64,000 bases of DNA, from NCBI RefSeq assembly GCF_039614845.1, contig NZ_JBDIML010000007.1, positions 54,624 through 118,623 on the forward strand, given 5' to 3'. This document shows, piece by piece, positions 34,576 through 43,871 of the stretch. The notes under the pieces are model-generated. The model did no database searches, had not been told where the DNA came from, and worked only from the letters and a program-made list of their open reading frames with translations. The position numbers and the translations under genes are program-made. Position 1 is the first letter of the stretch; each line of letters opens with the position of its first letter. Origin of the DNA: Ornithinibacillus xuwenensis. Lineage in GTDB: Bacteria > Bacillota > Bacilli > Bacillales > Amphibacillaceae.

Positions 34576-37500
34576 TTAATCCTCTAAGCTTACTTGTAGA
34601 ACTTTATCTTCATATTCTGCCATTTCAAATGTCTTTGATGTTGTTCCATCTGTTACTACAAGTGTCACTTCTTTTTCTCTCAAAATGTCTACATGTCTTT
34701 TATTCAAAAGGAGCATTCTGATTTTCTTTTCGTTGTAGATATTGATTACTACTTGAACACCATGCTCGAGTGCTACTAAATCCTGCATGTAAACGGTGGC
34801 CATCCCGTTATTTTTCTTTGGCTCCACTTCTACAACTGGACGTTCTTCGCCATCACCAGGTTCTTCGTCCGTGACAGAAATTCTTCCTTCTGCTTCATAG
34901 ACGATTGGATGTGATTCAGAACTATTAAAGCTTCTTACATAGTTAACGGTTGCTTCAATGTCCTCTGGTCCCATAATTGGATTTTGTCCTAATTCTTTAA
35001 TTGGACCTTCAGAAGTTCCCATATAATTATTTACTGTCAATGTATACACTGCATCTTCATCAATTGGCGTGCCATCTGGGAAGGTAATATCCACGACTTG
35101 TTGTAATTCTGGGTTGTATGTGTAATGGAAACCTGCAATGCTATAATCTGAACCATAGCTTGATATTTGCTCGTTCAAAATTGGGTATAGATCTGCACCC
35201 GTTATTTCAACCGTCATTAACGTATTACCGAATGGCTGGATATTATATAGTTCTCCCCACGTGATTGGTCCAGCAGGAAGGATATCACGGATTCCGCCAC
35301 CATTCATCATGGCAAAGTCACTGTCCATTGCCCAATTCATCCCATCTGCAATAAGATTTCCTAAGCCATGGTCACTTCCATTCGTATAGCTTCCGGATAA
35401 ATCTTGAGCATTGTATCCCACTACCTCATTAATAATAGGTGCAATTGCTTCCTCGTAATGAGTTAACGTCTCTGCAACCTCTGCATTTGGGGTATAGTCG
35501 CTTTGCTTAACAAATACGATTTCCGCTTCCTTCTCTACAATATCACCAGTCGTGCGATCGATTTGAATATCTACATCTGCAAATGCTTTTCCATATTCAT
35601 TTGCTTGCACAATTAACTTATTATCTACTACGGCATTATTAACAACATGGTTATGTGCCGCAAAAATAATATCTACTTCATCATTGATGGTGTTCGCTAA
35701 ATCCGCAGCCTCTCCAGTAGCAGAATCACCAGATTGATTTGCTGGCATATGTGCTAATACGACGATTGCTTCTACACCTTGATCGGTGAGCTCCGCTACC
35801 GCATTGTCGACTGCTTCTGCTTCATCTGTAAAAGCTATACCTTCTAGTGATGCAGGCATTACCATGTTCACTGTTTCAGTTGTGTTGACACCAATAAATC
35901 CAATCTCTACACCGTCTACCTCTGCTATATAATATGGATCAAGGAATGTCTCGCCAGTGTCTTCATATACGCAATTTGCACATAGAACAGGGAAGTTCAT
36001 GCCATCATAGCCATCTGTTCCCTTACCTTCTGGGTGTTCACCACCATTAACCATTCGCAGTAATTCATCTAAGCCTTCATCAAACTCATGGTTTCCAACT
36101 GTACCAACATCGAATCCGATTTCTTCCATAATCTCCACAGTAGGCTCATCCTGTAGTAATCCAGATACGGGTGAGCTTCCACCAATCATATCACCTGCAT
36201 GTACAATTAAGGTGTTTGGATTTTCCGCTTCCCGTTCCTTAATTGCTGCAGCTGTATAATCCATTCGTCCGTACATATCCTCTGTTCCGTCACCATCTGG
36301 GTCCATCATATATTCTTGATCAATTTTCCCATGAAGGTCATTCATGCTCAAGAGTTGTACTTCTAACATTTCTGGGTTTTCACTATCATCTTCACCAACA
36401 GGAGTATATCCATAGGATTCCGCTTCCTCTGGACTAGAAAAGAAAATTCGTTTATCAACTGGAACCTCTGCCCAGTCCTCTGGCACTACATATTGCATTG
36501 TATCCGAATTCCCAACATATCGTAACAATCCCTTTTGATCGTCAAACGCACGGAATACAAACGGTAATTCTAATAATGGGTTTTCTGGATTCCAAATTCC
36601 AAGTCCTGCATCCTTCGCTTCTCGAACAGCATCCTGAAATACCGGGTAGGCTTCTTCATCAATTGGCGCAATGAAATATGTTGATGCATAGCCTTGAGCA
36701 ACCATTTCAAGATTGATGTTTACGTTATCCTCTTTACGAATAACCTCCGCCAAAATTCTTCCATAATCATCTGTTGGCTCATCACCAATCTTCAAATAGA
36801 TTTCATCACCAGGCTGTAGCAACTCACTAATATATGATTTTGCTAATTCTCCATAATATTTCTGGTTTTCTTTAATTTCTGCTCGAGCAGGGTCATCATT
36901 ATGAGCATCATAAGTCTCCGCTGTGTCGATATTCAAGAAACGTACTCTTGTTTGACCAAACACTGGTGACTCAATTCGAATCGTATCACCATCTGTGATA
37001 CTTTCGACTGTAGTTTCATAAAGACCCGCTGCAGACGGCGGCTCCGGTTGTTCTGCAGCCACTTGAATATCCTCTTGCTGAGTAGGAATCAGCTGATAAT
37101 CGTTATATTGGCTCACGATTGCTGTAATGTCATACCACATATCTGATTCTATTAAACTAATATCCAATGCATTTTGCATGACTCGTAGAGTTGTTCCGTT
37201 GAACTCCGCGTCCACTACTGAAACATTATATCCTCCACCAGCTGGACTCTCTGGGATATTATCTATAAAGCCATTAATCTGTACTAACTGTCCCTCATAG
37301 GACTCCGCAACAGCAGGGTCCTGTAATGCTTCTAATGTAATTGATTTTGGTTCTGGTAACGGTTGCCCTTGCTCCACAACCTCAATTGTTGATGGGACGA
37401 TTTCTTTTAAACCATTATAGGAATCTAGTTCTCCTATAACTTGTACACGGTCTCCCTTTTCTACTGATGGTAATTCCCCTTGTTCAAAAGCAAATAAATT

Positions 37501-38283
37501 TATACCTGCTGTATCATCTTGAATATAAGTTGTAAATTGTGTCCCATTGCTTAATGCTGCATTATCTGCCGTTATAATACCTTCTACTTTTACAACGGTA
37601 CCATCAGACAAGTCTCGAACATCAGCAATTGGCGTCACTTCTGCACCTGGATCATCTGGGTCACCAGGATCTCCTGGGTCACCTGGATCTAATCCATCCA
37701 GCACATGATTTCCAAGGTAAGCAAACGTATTTTGTCCATATTCTGTCCATTCTAATGCGTCATAATTAGAATTTGGAGCTATAACGGACGCATTCCTTAC
37801 AAATGTTACATCCTTCGCAAAGTCACTATCTTCACCAATATTTCCAAATACATCTAGTAAACTATCATGGTTGCGTAATACAATAACGTCATCACCATTA
37901 AAGTTAATAACTGCTCCATTCGTTACATCTGCTACATTTTGTATCTCTGCTGATGCGCTTGGATGAGCTAATACCAATACATCGCCATGTTCTAGTGTTC
38001 CGGAAAGTGTTAATGACTGACTCGGTGTCTGGGAACCATTACTATACAACTCGATTTGATAGTTTGATAGATCAACAGACTCCCCTGTGCCATTAAATAC
38101 TTCAATCGCCTTATTGTAAGAACTTCCCTCTATATACTCAGAGATGAATAGCTCTTCGGCAAATTGATCTACTACCTCATTACTCTCTGCTGCACTCATA
38201 GCAAACACATTAGAAGTATTCATGAATACAAGAGCAAAAATAAGAAATAGATTTAGCAACTTTTTGATCGATGCTTTTTTCAT
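34576..38283 (-). CDS. Secreted multidomain nuclease/5'-nucleotidase (YhcR-like)
   Basis: 1235 residues. Signal peptide (residues 1-28); lamin-tail domain about 40-155 (ISEYIEGSSYNKAIEVFNG); OB-fold about 215-320; staphylococcal-nuclease domain about 420-560 (DGDTIRI, RVRFLNIDTAET, YGRILAEV); calcineurin-type 5'-nucleotidase from about 645 (MNDLHGKID, HAGDMIGGS, GNHEFDEG) with the UshA-type C-domain (NGGGIRDILPAG). It resembles B. subtilis YhcR, a cell-wall sugar-non-specific nuclease. Here no LPxTG anchor is visible at the C-terminus, so it is probably released or held otherwise. Confidence 0.92.
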   Translation of the reverse strand: MKKASIKKLLNLFLIFALVFMNTSNVFAMSAAESNEVVDQFAEELFISEYIEGSSYNKAIEVFNGTGESVDLSNYQIELYSNGSQTPSQSLTLSGTLEHGDVLVLAHPSASAEIQNVADVTNGAVINFNGDDVIVLRNHDSLLDVFGNIGEDSDFAKDVTFVRNASVIAPNSNYDALEWTEYGQNTFAYLGNHVLDGLDPGDPGDPGDPDDPGAEVTPIADVRDLSDGTVVKVEGIITADNAALSNGTQFTTYIQDDTAGINLFAFEQGELPSVEKGDRVQVIGELDSYNGLKEIVPSTIEVVEQGQPLPEPKSITLEALQDPAVAESYEGQLVQINGFIDNIPESPAGGGYNVSVVDAEFNGTTLRVMQNALDISLIESDMWYDITAIVSQYNDYQLIPTQQEDIQVAAEQPEPPSAAGLYETTVESITDGDTIRIESPVFGQTRVRFLNIDTAETYDAHNDDPARAEIKENQKYYGELAKSYISELLQPGDEIYLKIGDEPTDDYGRILAEVIRKEDNVNINLEMVAQGYASTYFIAPIDEEAYPVFQDAVREAKDAGLGIWNPENPLLELPFVFRAFDDQKGLLRYVGNSDTMQYVVPEDWAEVPVDKRIFFSSPEEAESYGYTPVGEDDSENPEMLEVQLLSMNDLHGKIDQEYMMDPDGDGTEDMYGRMDYTAAAIKEREAENPNTLIVHAGDMIGGSSPVSGLLQDEPTVEIMEEIGFDVGTVGNHEFDEGLDELLRMVNGGEHPEGKGTDGYDGMNFPVLCANCVYEDTGETFLDPYYIAEVDGVEIGFIGVNTTETVNMVMPASLEGIAFTDEAEAVDNAVAELTDQGVEAIVVLAHMPANQSGDSATGEAADLANTINDEVDIIFAAHNHVVNNAVVDNKLIVQANEYGKAFADVDIQIDRTTGDIVEKEAEIVFVKQSDYTPNAEVAETLTHYEEAIAPIINEVVGYNAQDLSGSYTNGSDHGLGNLIADGMNWAMDSDFAMMNGGGIRDILPAGPITWGELYNIQPFGNTLMTVEITGADLYPILNEQISSYGSDYSIAGFHYTYNPELQQVVDITFPDGTPIDEDAVYTLTVNNYMGTSEGPIKELGQNPIMGPEDIEATVNYVRSFNSSESHPIVYEAEGRISVTDEEPGDGEERPVVEVEPKKNNGMATVYMQDLVALEHGVQVVINIYNEKKIRMLLLNKRHVDILREKEVTLVVTDGTTSKTFEMAEYEDKVLQVSLED

Positions 38284-38482
38284 TTGTACCCTCCATTTTT
38301 CATAGAATATTGATGCAAATTTGCATCTGACAATTCATTATTACCACATCCACCAAGCTGTTTCTATTAACTTTTTGTAAATAGAGGGAATATTCCATAC
38401 TATTAGCCTATGATATGTTAAAAACAGTTATATATACCCAGATTTCTGATGTAGGGTATTATGACTATAATTATCAATAATA

Positions 38483-38510
38483 AAAAAGACTGTTCCCCGA
38501 AAGGAACAGT
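38483..38510 (-). terminator. Terminator of the NagZ-type gene
   Basis: Stem ACTGTTCC (38489-38496) / GGAACAGT (38503-38510) with an A run on the left that reads as U on the minus strand. Confidence 0.85.
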
Positions 38511-38514
38511 ACCA

Positions 38515-40212
38515 CTAGTTATTTAACACCTTATCAATCGATTCATTTAATTCTTGGATATCCTGATAGTCAACTTCCTTATCCCGAATACCATATTCCT
38601 GCTTTAACGCTAGAATTCTAGTAACACTTTCATTTATTCTTGCTTCAGAAATTTCACCTGATTCAACGGCTTGCTTCAACGCACGAAATGCTTCTACAAT
38701 ATCCTCATATTCTTTACTGACAAGAATAATATCGCTTCCCGCCTTAACCGATTGTACAGCTGCTTCACCTGTGTCGTAATGATTCTTTATCGCATCCATC
38801 ATCATATCATCCGTAATGATTACACCATTAAAATTTAATTCTTCACGAAGTAAATCTGTCATGATCGGCTTGGACATGGATGAGGGAAACTCTGCGTCAA
38901 GCTGTGGGAATAAGATATGTGCGACCATCACCACATCAGCACCTTCTTTTATCGCATGAACAAACGGGATTAATTCCAACTGCCTAAGCTCTTCTAAACT
39001 TTTGTTGATTTTCGGCAATTCTAAATGAGAATCGACCGATGTATCACCATGACCTGGAAAATGCTTCATCACTGGGATAATATTTTCATCCTCCATACCT
39101 TTCATCGTCTGAATACCGAGGTTACTAACCAACTCAGGATCTTCACCAAATGAACGGTCTCCAATTACCGGATTATTAGGATTACTATTCACATCTACTA
39201 CTGGCGCAAAATTTAAGTTCATCCCAAAAGTCTTTAGCTCTTGTGCTAAAATCTTACCAATTTGATAAGAAAATTCAGGATCATTTTTTAGGCCAATAGC
39301 TTGATTGGTTGGAAGCTCACGAATATCCCCAGGCAGTCTAGTTATGCGCCCACCTTCTTGATCAACCGATAAAAACAATGGAACTTTGTTGGATGAATTT
39401 ATCCGTTTGATGCTATTTACTAAATCAAGTGTTTGGCCAACTGCCGTTAAATTTTTGCTAAAAAAGATAACCCCGCCAATTTTGTAGTCTTCAATCAAGT
39501 TTATGGTTTCAGCTGTCGTTGTCGTCCCTTCGATTCCAGCAATCATCATTTGACCAATTTTCTCATCTAATGTCATGGAATCTATTAAGCTAGGAATATC
39601 ATTTACGATATTTGTAACCTCTGTATAGACGGAGATATGATGTACCACTGGATTAGGTTCTTCGTCTGTCGGCCGGGGCAAAATCCACTTTAACTGATAA
39701 AGCTCATTTACCTGATAGACAAGAATGATTTGATCCGTGCTCTCATCCTTATAGTAGTGCTGTGCATCTGGGTTTCCCTTTGCCTGAATAATATCCTCAA
39801 AATGTATTTGTTGCAGTTCCTCAGAAAAGGACCTTACGTCAAATACTGTATGATTCTTATAACCAAAGGTAATTCCCTCACTAGAATAATCAATATAAGT
39901 CCCCTCACCAGCAATTGTTTCGCTAGTAGGATCACCCCAATTACTAATGACCTCCTCAATACTTGATTCTCCAGCTACTACGGATACCTCTTCCACTTTA
40001 CCCTCTGCGGCATGTTCAAAGATTTCACCAATCCGTTCATTCGGGGCATTCACGGTAAAGTCATCCTTATTTTCTACTTCATGTTCAATGTCCTGCACAT
40101 CTTTTGCATCATGTGTATCTTTTAATTGAGTCAGCTTATCCCCAAAGAGGAAAGCACCAATAATTATGAGAAGGACTAACACTAGTACACTATATCCAAT
40201 TGCCTTTTTCAT
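38515..40212 (-). CDS. Beta-N-acetylhexosaminidase (GH3, NagZ type) with N-terminal accessory domain
   Basis: 565 residues: N-terminal membrane helix (about 5-23), a DUF4309-like domain at about 55-190 (IEEVISNWGDPTSETIAGEG), then a GH3 barrel from about 205. MTLDEKIGQMMIAGI, FLSVDQEGGRITRLPG, NFAPVVDVNSNP, and the NagZ His-Asp loop KHFPGHGDTSVDSHLELP are present. It hydrolyses GlcNAc-beta-1,4-MurNAc from cell-wall fragments outside the membrane. The accessory domain resembles part of the anti-sigma-like protein at 32170. Confidence 0.88.
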   Translation of the reverse strand: MKKAIGYSVLVLVLLIIIGAFLFGDKLTQLKDTHDAKDVQDIEHEVENKDDFTVNAPNERIGEIFEHAAEGKVEEVSVVAGESSIEEVISNWGDPTSETIAGEGTYIDYSSEGITFGYKNHTVFDVRSFSEELQQIHFEDIIQAKGNPDAQHYYKDESTDQIILVYQVNELYQLKWILPRPTDEEPNPVVHHISVYTEVTNIVNDIPSLIDSMTLDEKIGQMMIAGIEGTTTTAETINLIEDYKIGGVIFFSKNLTAVGQTLDLVNSIKRINSSNKVPLFLSVDQEGGRITRLPGDIRELPTNQAIGLKNDPEFSYQIGKILAQELKTFGMNLNFAPVVDVNSNPNNPVIGDRSFGEDPELVSNLGIQTMKGMEDENIIPVMKHFPGHGDTSVDSHLELPKINKSLEELRQLELIPFVHAIKEGADVVMVAHILFPQLDAEFPSSMSKPIMTDLLREELNFNGVIITDDMMMDAIKNHYDTGEAAVQSVKAGSDIILVSKEYEDIVEAFRALKQAVESGEISEARINESVTRILALKQEYGIRDKEVDYQDIQELNESIDKVLNN

Positions 40213-40304
40213 CCGACACTCGCCCCCTTAAATATTTCTCCACTTAATTAGACGTTATGTTCTTAATAATGTTTCATGTATACATTTTGAAGTCTAATCC
40301 ATAT

Positions 40305-40332
40305 TGAAATAGATTACTGGAGATATTATAAT
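40305..40332 (+). promoter_or_regulatory. tRNA promoter
   Basis: -35 TTGAAA (40305-40310), -10 TATAAT (40327-40332), spacing 16; about 18 bp upstream of the mature tRNA 5' end. Confidence 0.7.
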
Positions 40333-40350
40333 TATAACATCTAATTATTT

Positions 40351-40423
40351 GGGGCATTAGCTCAGCTGGGAGAGCGCTACACTGGCAGTGTAGAGGTCAG
40401 CGGTTCGAGCCCGCTATGCTCCA
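40351..40423 (+). tRNA. tRNA-Ala (GGC)
   Basis: Complete 73-nt cloverleaf. Acceptor GGGGCAT/ATGCTCC (one G-U), D stem GCTC/GAGC, anticodon stem CTACA/TGTAG with loop CTGGCAG (anticodon GGC at 40384-40386), T stem AGCGG/CCGCT with TTCGAGC loop, discriminator A. CCA is not encoded. It lies alone, outside any rRNA operon. Confidence 0.97.
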
Positions 40424-40432
40424 TTCATACAG

Positions 40433-40480
40433 AAAGGACTCAACCCTTTATTCTTATTGGGATTGAGTCCTTTCTTATTT
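40433..40480 (+). terminator. Terminator of tRNA-Ala
   Basis: Perfect 11-bp stem AAAGGACTCAA (40433-40443) / TTGAGTCCTTT (40463-40473), then CTTATTTT. Confidence 0.85.
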
Positions 40481-40514
40481 TGAGACAATACTTTTTTAAA
40501 ACCAAGACCATCCA

Positions 40515-41444
40515 TTAATATTTATCAATCGTTAGCCCAATTACAGAGGCCCTTATAATATCTATCTCTTTAAACCTTTTCAGTTCACTCGGTGTACCAC
40601 TTACGATAGCACCGCTTATCAGATACTCCGTGTTGGTAGATTCAACTCCTGGAATTTCGATTGTAGAATCGTTATTTTCCCAGTATGGAGAGTCTTCTGA
40701 AACAGGTAGACCATAAGCGTCATCTCCATGCATTACATGGAAAAAATCCGATTCACTATAATGCAGCTCATTAAAATGTTCAGCATTTGATTTATCAATC
40801 CATAACCACTCGACATTCTCTCCGCCTATAATTTCTCCAAGTTCTTCTTGTTTCATCGGTCTTACAAACGATAATGCAACCTCAATTAACGTGTTTTCAT
40901 CTAGGCCTGTTGCAATTTCCAATTCATTAGGTAATTGATGGTAACCAATATGAGGATAATAAAAATCAATCTCTCTTTCATTATTCAAGTGATTGTACCG
41001 TACCGTTCTTTCAAGCTTACTTGTGTAAAACACTTCAACTCTAGTTGGGTTTGTTTGCTTAACGTCACCAATCGCAGGATATTCCTTTGTTACGATTTCC
41101 CAAGGAATCAATCTATCCCCCATTTTCTTATAATAGGTAAATTTTCCTTCTGCACTTAGAAATCCATATGAAATACTGGCATCAAGATCCACAATCCCAG
41201 CACCTTTGCCTGGGGTACCATGAATTTGCTCCGTTAATCTTTCCATTTCTTGTTCAAATTTCTTGTTAATGAGTGCTTTACTTCCAGCTTGAAGGAAAAA
41301 TATAATGGCGCATACTGTAAGGACAGAAATAATGATATAAAGGCTAATTTGTTTCCATTTAGTTTTTCGGAAGGCTTTTTGAAATGCAGCACTACTAACA
41401 AAATCTCTTTCGCCTATTTGTTCTGTTTTTCTATTCTTGACCAT
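40515..41444 (-). CDS. Anti-sigma factor with sigma-regulator N and C domains
   Basis: 309 residues. A cytoplasmic N-terminal segment containing SSAAFQKAFRKTKWKQI, then one helix (about 33-52), then an extracytoplasmic domain ending in the conserved ELKRFKEIDIIRASVIGLTIDKY motif. This is the Sigma_reg_N/Sigma_reg_C pair of Bacillales ECF regulators. It overlaps the sigma gene by 14 bp and likely holds it at the membrane. Confidence 0.85.
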   Translation of the reverse strand: MVKNRKTEQIGERDFVSSAAFQKAFRKTKWKQISLYIIISVLTVCAIIFFLQAGSKALINKKFEQEMERLTEQIHGTPGKGAGIVDLDASISYGFLSAEGKFTYYKKMGDRLIPWEIVTKEYPAIGDVKQTNPTRVEVFYTSKLERTVRYNHLNNEREIDFYYPHIGYHQLPNELEIATGLDENTLIEVALSFVRPMKQEELGEIIGGENVEWLWIDKSNAEHFNELHYSESDFFHVMHGDDAYGLPVSEDSPYWENNDSTIEIPGVESTNTEYLISGAIVSGTPSELKRFKEIDIIRASVIGLTIDKY

Positions 41445-41937
41445 CTTTTTCCTCCTTATATATTTTCAACAATTTCTTTCTCGCACGAAATAGATTCGTT
41501 TTTATCGTACTATTGCTTATCCCCAGTAATTCAGATATCTCTGAATATGATAAATTTGACTGGTATTTTAACAGAAGAAGTTCAGCATAGTGGGGCTTTA
41601 ACTTTAGAAGCATTTCATTTAATTCGTTGGTGCGTTCCTTTGCTAGCATAATCAATTCAGGAAGTTCAGATGTTTCTTTTTCAAGCATGCCATCGTCAAA
41701 ATGAAGTATGTATTTTTTATTTTTTCTACATTGGTCATAGTAAAAGTTAAGCGCAACGCGTATTAACCAGCTGCGAACGTTTGATAGTTGAATCGTATCC
41801 GAGTATCTTAGATATTTATATGCTGTTTCTTGAACTGCATCTTCGGCATCGATATGGGGGATTCCCTTACTTACTAAGTATCGATAAACCATATTTAGTT
41901 CGTTATTTAAGTCCCCTAAAAGCTCTCCTTTGCCCAT
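41431..41937 (-). CDS. ECF RNA polymerase sigma factor
   Basis: 168 residues: region 2 DAEDAVQETAYKYLRYSD, NVRSWLIRVALNFYYDQCRKNKKY; region 4 LLLLKYQSNLSYSEISELLGISNSTIKTNLFRARKKL. GGGGGAGGGAC before ATG. Paired with the overlapping anti-sigma gene. Regulon unknown; a possible own promoter is listed at 41959. Confidence 0.9.
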   Translation of the reverse strand: MGKGELLGDLNNELNMVYRYLVSKGIPHIDAEDAVQETAYKYLRYSDTIQLSNVRSWLIRVALNFYYDQCRKNKKYILHFDDGMLEKETSELPELIMLAKERTNELNEMLLKLKPHYAELLLLKYQSNLSYSEISELLGISNSTIKTNLFRARKKLLKIYKEEKDGQE

Positions 41938-41958
41938 GTCCCTCCCCCTTGTTTATAA

Positions 41959-41984
41959 GACGTTTTACAAAGATAAAAGTATAC
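41959..41984 (-). promoter_or_regulatory. Possible ECF-type autoregulated promoter
   Basis: Minus strand: GTATAC then T-rich spacer of 16 bp and CGTC (41962-41959), resembling the ECF pattern (TGAAAC)-N16-CGTC with a weak -35. It sits directly ahead of the sigma gene at 41937. Confidence 0.35.
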
Positions 41985-42158
41985 AAAAACATACGAATTA
42001 TTTAATTCTGAATTTAGATTTGCTTATTCTAAGAGGTAATACCTTTCCCATCGAAATATTTTCAAATATAATCGTTTTCAACGCTACTTCTTCAACTGAT
42101 TGTAATCTTTTATTCTATCTCTCTATAGTTTGGAATGAACTGGTATCTCCTTTTATGA

Positions 42159-42341
42159 TACCACTTAACGTCCACTGTCCATCGATACCCACATAAGAAG
42201 CAGAAGCTAGCGCTAAAGGAATTTTCACTGGGAGTAGAAGGTATTCGAAGATTTGTTCATGAGGAATCGATTGAAAGAGTGCATGAATGTGTGCTCGGTA
42301 CATTAGCAATGGAATCGGATCGTGTTGATCCGAGATTATAA
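42159..42341 (+). pseudogene. Startless open frame, possible gene remnant
   Basis: 60 open codons without a start, ending at TAA 42339. Part of the product reads LALKEFSLGVEGIRRFVHEE and SIERVHECVLGTLAMESD, which looks coding, not random. An antisense frame also exists (42115-42384) but seems less protein-like. The 584-bp gap 41938-42521 holds nothing else recognised. Confidence 0.35.
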
Positions 42342-42521
42342 TGAAGTAGCTATTGTGTCTTCCTTGCATACTAAGGAAGTGCACGGATCACTTTAGTTGG
42401 TCTATTATCATATTCTAGCTATATATCAATTGGTTTACTTATAAGAATAAACTTGCTATATTGCATATATTGAGTATAGAAGTATATTAACTGCTTTTTT
42501 TGAACATCAGGGGTGTAAAGA

Positions 42522-43337
42522 ATGGTTGAGTTTTTTGCTACATTGAGTCCAGTATCACAAGCATTATTAGGAACATTATTTACTTGGGGTATGACTGCAC
42601 TTGGTGCTGCCTTAGTTTTTACAACGAAAACAATGAACCAGAAGCTTATGGATGGAATGCTAGGATTTGCAGGTGGCGTCATGATTGCTGCTAGCTTTTG
42701 GTCTTTATTGTCACCTGCAATCGAAATGGCGGGAAATGACAGTTGGCCCGCCTGGCTACCTGCCACAATAGGATTTATGCTTGGTGGTATATTTCTTTGG
42801 GGAGTCGATAAGGTTATTCCACACGTACATCCAAACGCAAAAATAAACACGGCAGAAGGCATTCATCCTGATAGGCGAAGAAGGAGTACGCTATTAGTCC
42901 TTGCCATTACACTTCATAATATTCCAGAAGGCCTTGCCGTAGGGGTAGCATTTGGAGCAGTTGCAGCTGGTTTTCCATCAGCATCATTAGCGGCTGCCAT
43001 CACGTTAGCGATTGGAATTGGTATTCAAAACTTCCCTGAAGGTACTGCGGTTTCAATGCCATTACGGCGAGAAGGAATGTCAAGAAGAAAAAGTTTTATG
43101 TACGGACAATTTTCAGGTATGGTTGAGCCGATTGCTGCTGTAATTGGTGTGTTGGCAGTAACATTAATGGAACCACTTCTACCATTTGCCTTAAGCTTTG
43201 CAGCTGGAGCAATGATATTTGTAGTCGCTGAGGAAGTAATCCCAGGTTCACAAGAAAATGGTAACAAAGATCTTGCTTCCATGTGTTTAATGATTGGTTT
43301 TACTATCATGATGATTTTAGATGTGGCACTTGGCTAA
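42522..43337 (+). CDS. ZIP family metal transporter
   Basis: 271 residues, eight helices with the paired metal motifs LHNIPEGLAVG (helix IV) and QNFPEGTAVS (helix V), and a His loop DKVIPHVHPNAK. ZupT/GufA-type importer of divalent metals such as zinc. CAGGGGTGTAAAGA before ATG. A very strong terminator follows, so it is not in the ArsR/P-type ATPase operon. Confidence 0.9.
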   Translation: MVEFFATLSPVSQALLGTLFTWGMTALGAALVFTTKTMNQKLMDGMLGFAGGVMIAASFWSLLSPAIEMAGNDSWPAWLPATIGFMLGGIFLWGVDKVIPHVHPNAKINTAEGIHPDRRRRSTLLVLAITLHNIPEGLAVGVAFGAVAAGFPSASLAAAITLAIGIGIQNFPEGTAVSMPLRREGMSRRKSFMYGQFSGMVEPIAAVIGVLAVTLMEPLLPFALSFAAGAMIFVVAEEVIPGSQENGNKDLASMCLMIGFTIMMILDVALG

Positions 43338-43360
43338 ATGAATGAAGTTTATGTAATCTA

Positions 43361-43404
43361 GGTCAAAGGAGCAATACATAGCGTATTGCTCCTTTGACCT
43401 TTTT
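43361..43404 (+). terminator. Strong Rho-independent terminator
   Basis: Perfect 17-bp stem GGTCAAAGGAGCAATAC (43361-43377) / GTATTGCTCCTTTGACC (43383-43399), loop ATAGC, then TTTTT. Confidence 0.95.
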
Positions 43405-43459
43405 ATTTTGAGCATCGCCCAGTTATTACATTGCCCAAATGATTAAAGGTCGTAAAAGT

Positions 43460-43499
43460 TTGACACACATATTCGATATTGCTAATATGATAGCAATAT
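43460..43499 (+). promoter_or_regulatory. Promoter and ArsR-type operator of the metal efflux operon
   Basis: -35 TTGACA (43460-43465) and -10 TAATAT (43483-43488), spacing 17. The perfect dyad ATATTGCTA-N6-TAGCAATAT (43476-43499) covers the -10, as expected for an ArsR/SmtB repressor that leaves DNA on metal binding. Confidence 0.8.
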
Positions 43500-43535
43500 A
43501 ACATATTAGTCATTCCTAATATATAAGGAGGGGAA

Positions 43536-43871
43536 ATGATGTTAAAAGTAGATGTTGAAACAAAAGTAAAGTTCCTACATGGATTTTCCCATAAAACTCG
43601 CATTCAAATACTCGAATGTATAAAAGACACCGAAAAAACCGTATCACAAATCGTTGCTGATATTGAAGGAAATCAGTCTAACATTTCCCAACACTTAGCC
43701 TGCCTAAAGGGTTGTGGGATTATTGTTGGAAGACAGCAAGGAAAATATATGTATTATAGCTTACGTAATAAGCAGATTCGTGACTTATTGTCCATGTTTG
43801 ATGATGTACTAGTAGATGTTAAAAATGATGTAGCTACTTGTGAAAACCATATTGAAGCCGGTGATGTATAA
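43536..43871 (+). CDS. ArsR-family metal sensor, CmtR-like
   Basis: 111 residues, winged helix SQIVADIEGNQSNISQHLACL. Three Cys at 56, 60 (CLKGC in the recognition helix) and 102 coincide with the Cys57, Cys61 and Cys102 set that binds Cd/Pb in mycobacterial CmtR (from memory). The N-terminal ELCVC motif of CadC is absent. AAGGAGGGGAA before ATG ATG. Its stop overlaps the start of the ATPase gene (TAATG). Confidence 0.85.
   Translation: MMLKVDVETKVKFLHGFSHKTRIQILECIKDTEKTVSQIVADIEGNQSNISQHLACLKGCGIIVGRQQGKYMYYSLRNKQIRDLLSMFDDVLVDVKNDVATCENHIEAGDV

Noticed and set aside
34181..34721. Several overlapping ORFs rich in LSAN/ISES/YQRF in three frames
   Set aside because: They are translations of the ~20-bp repeat in all frames; no ribosome sites and no family similarity.
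42115..42384. 89-codon minus-strand ORF
   Set aside because: No ribosome site; the plus-strand fragment 42159-42341 in the same place looks more like protein.
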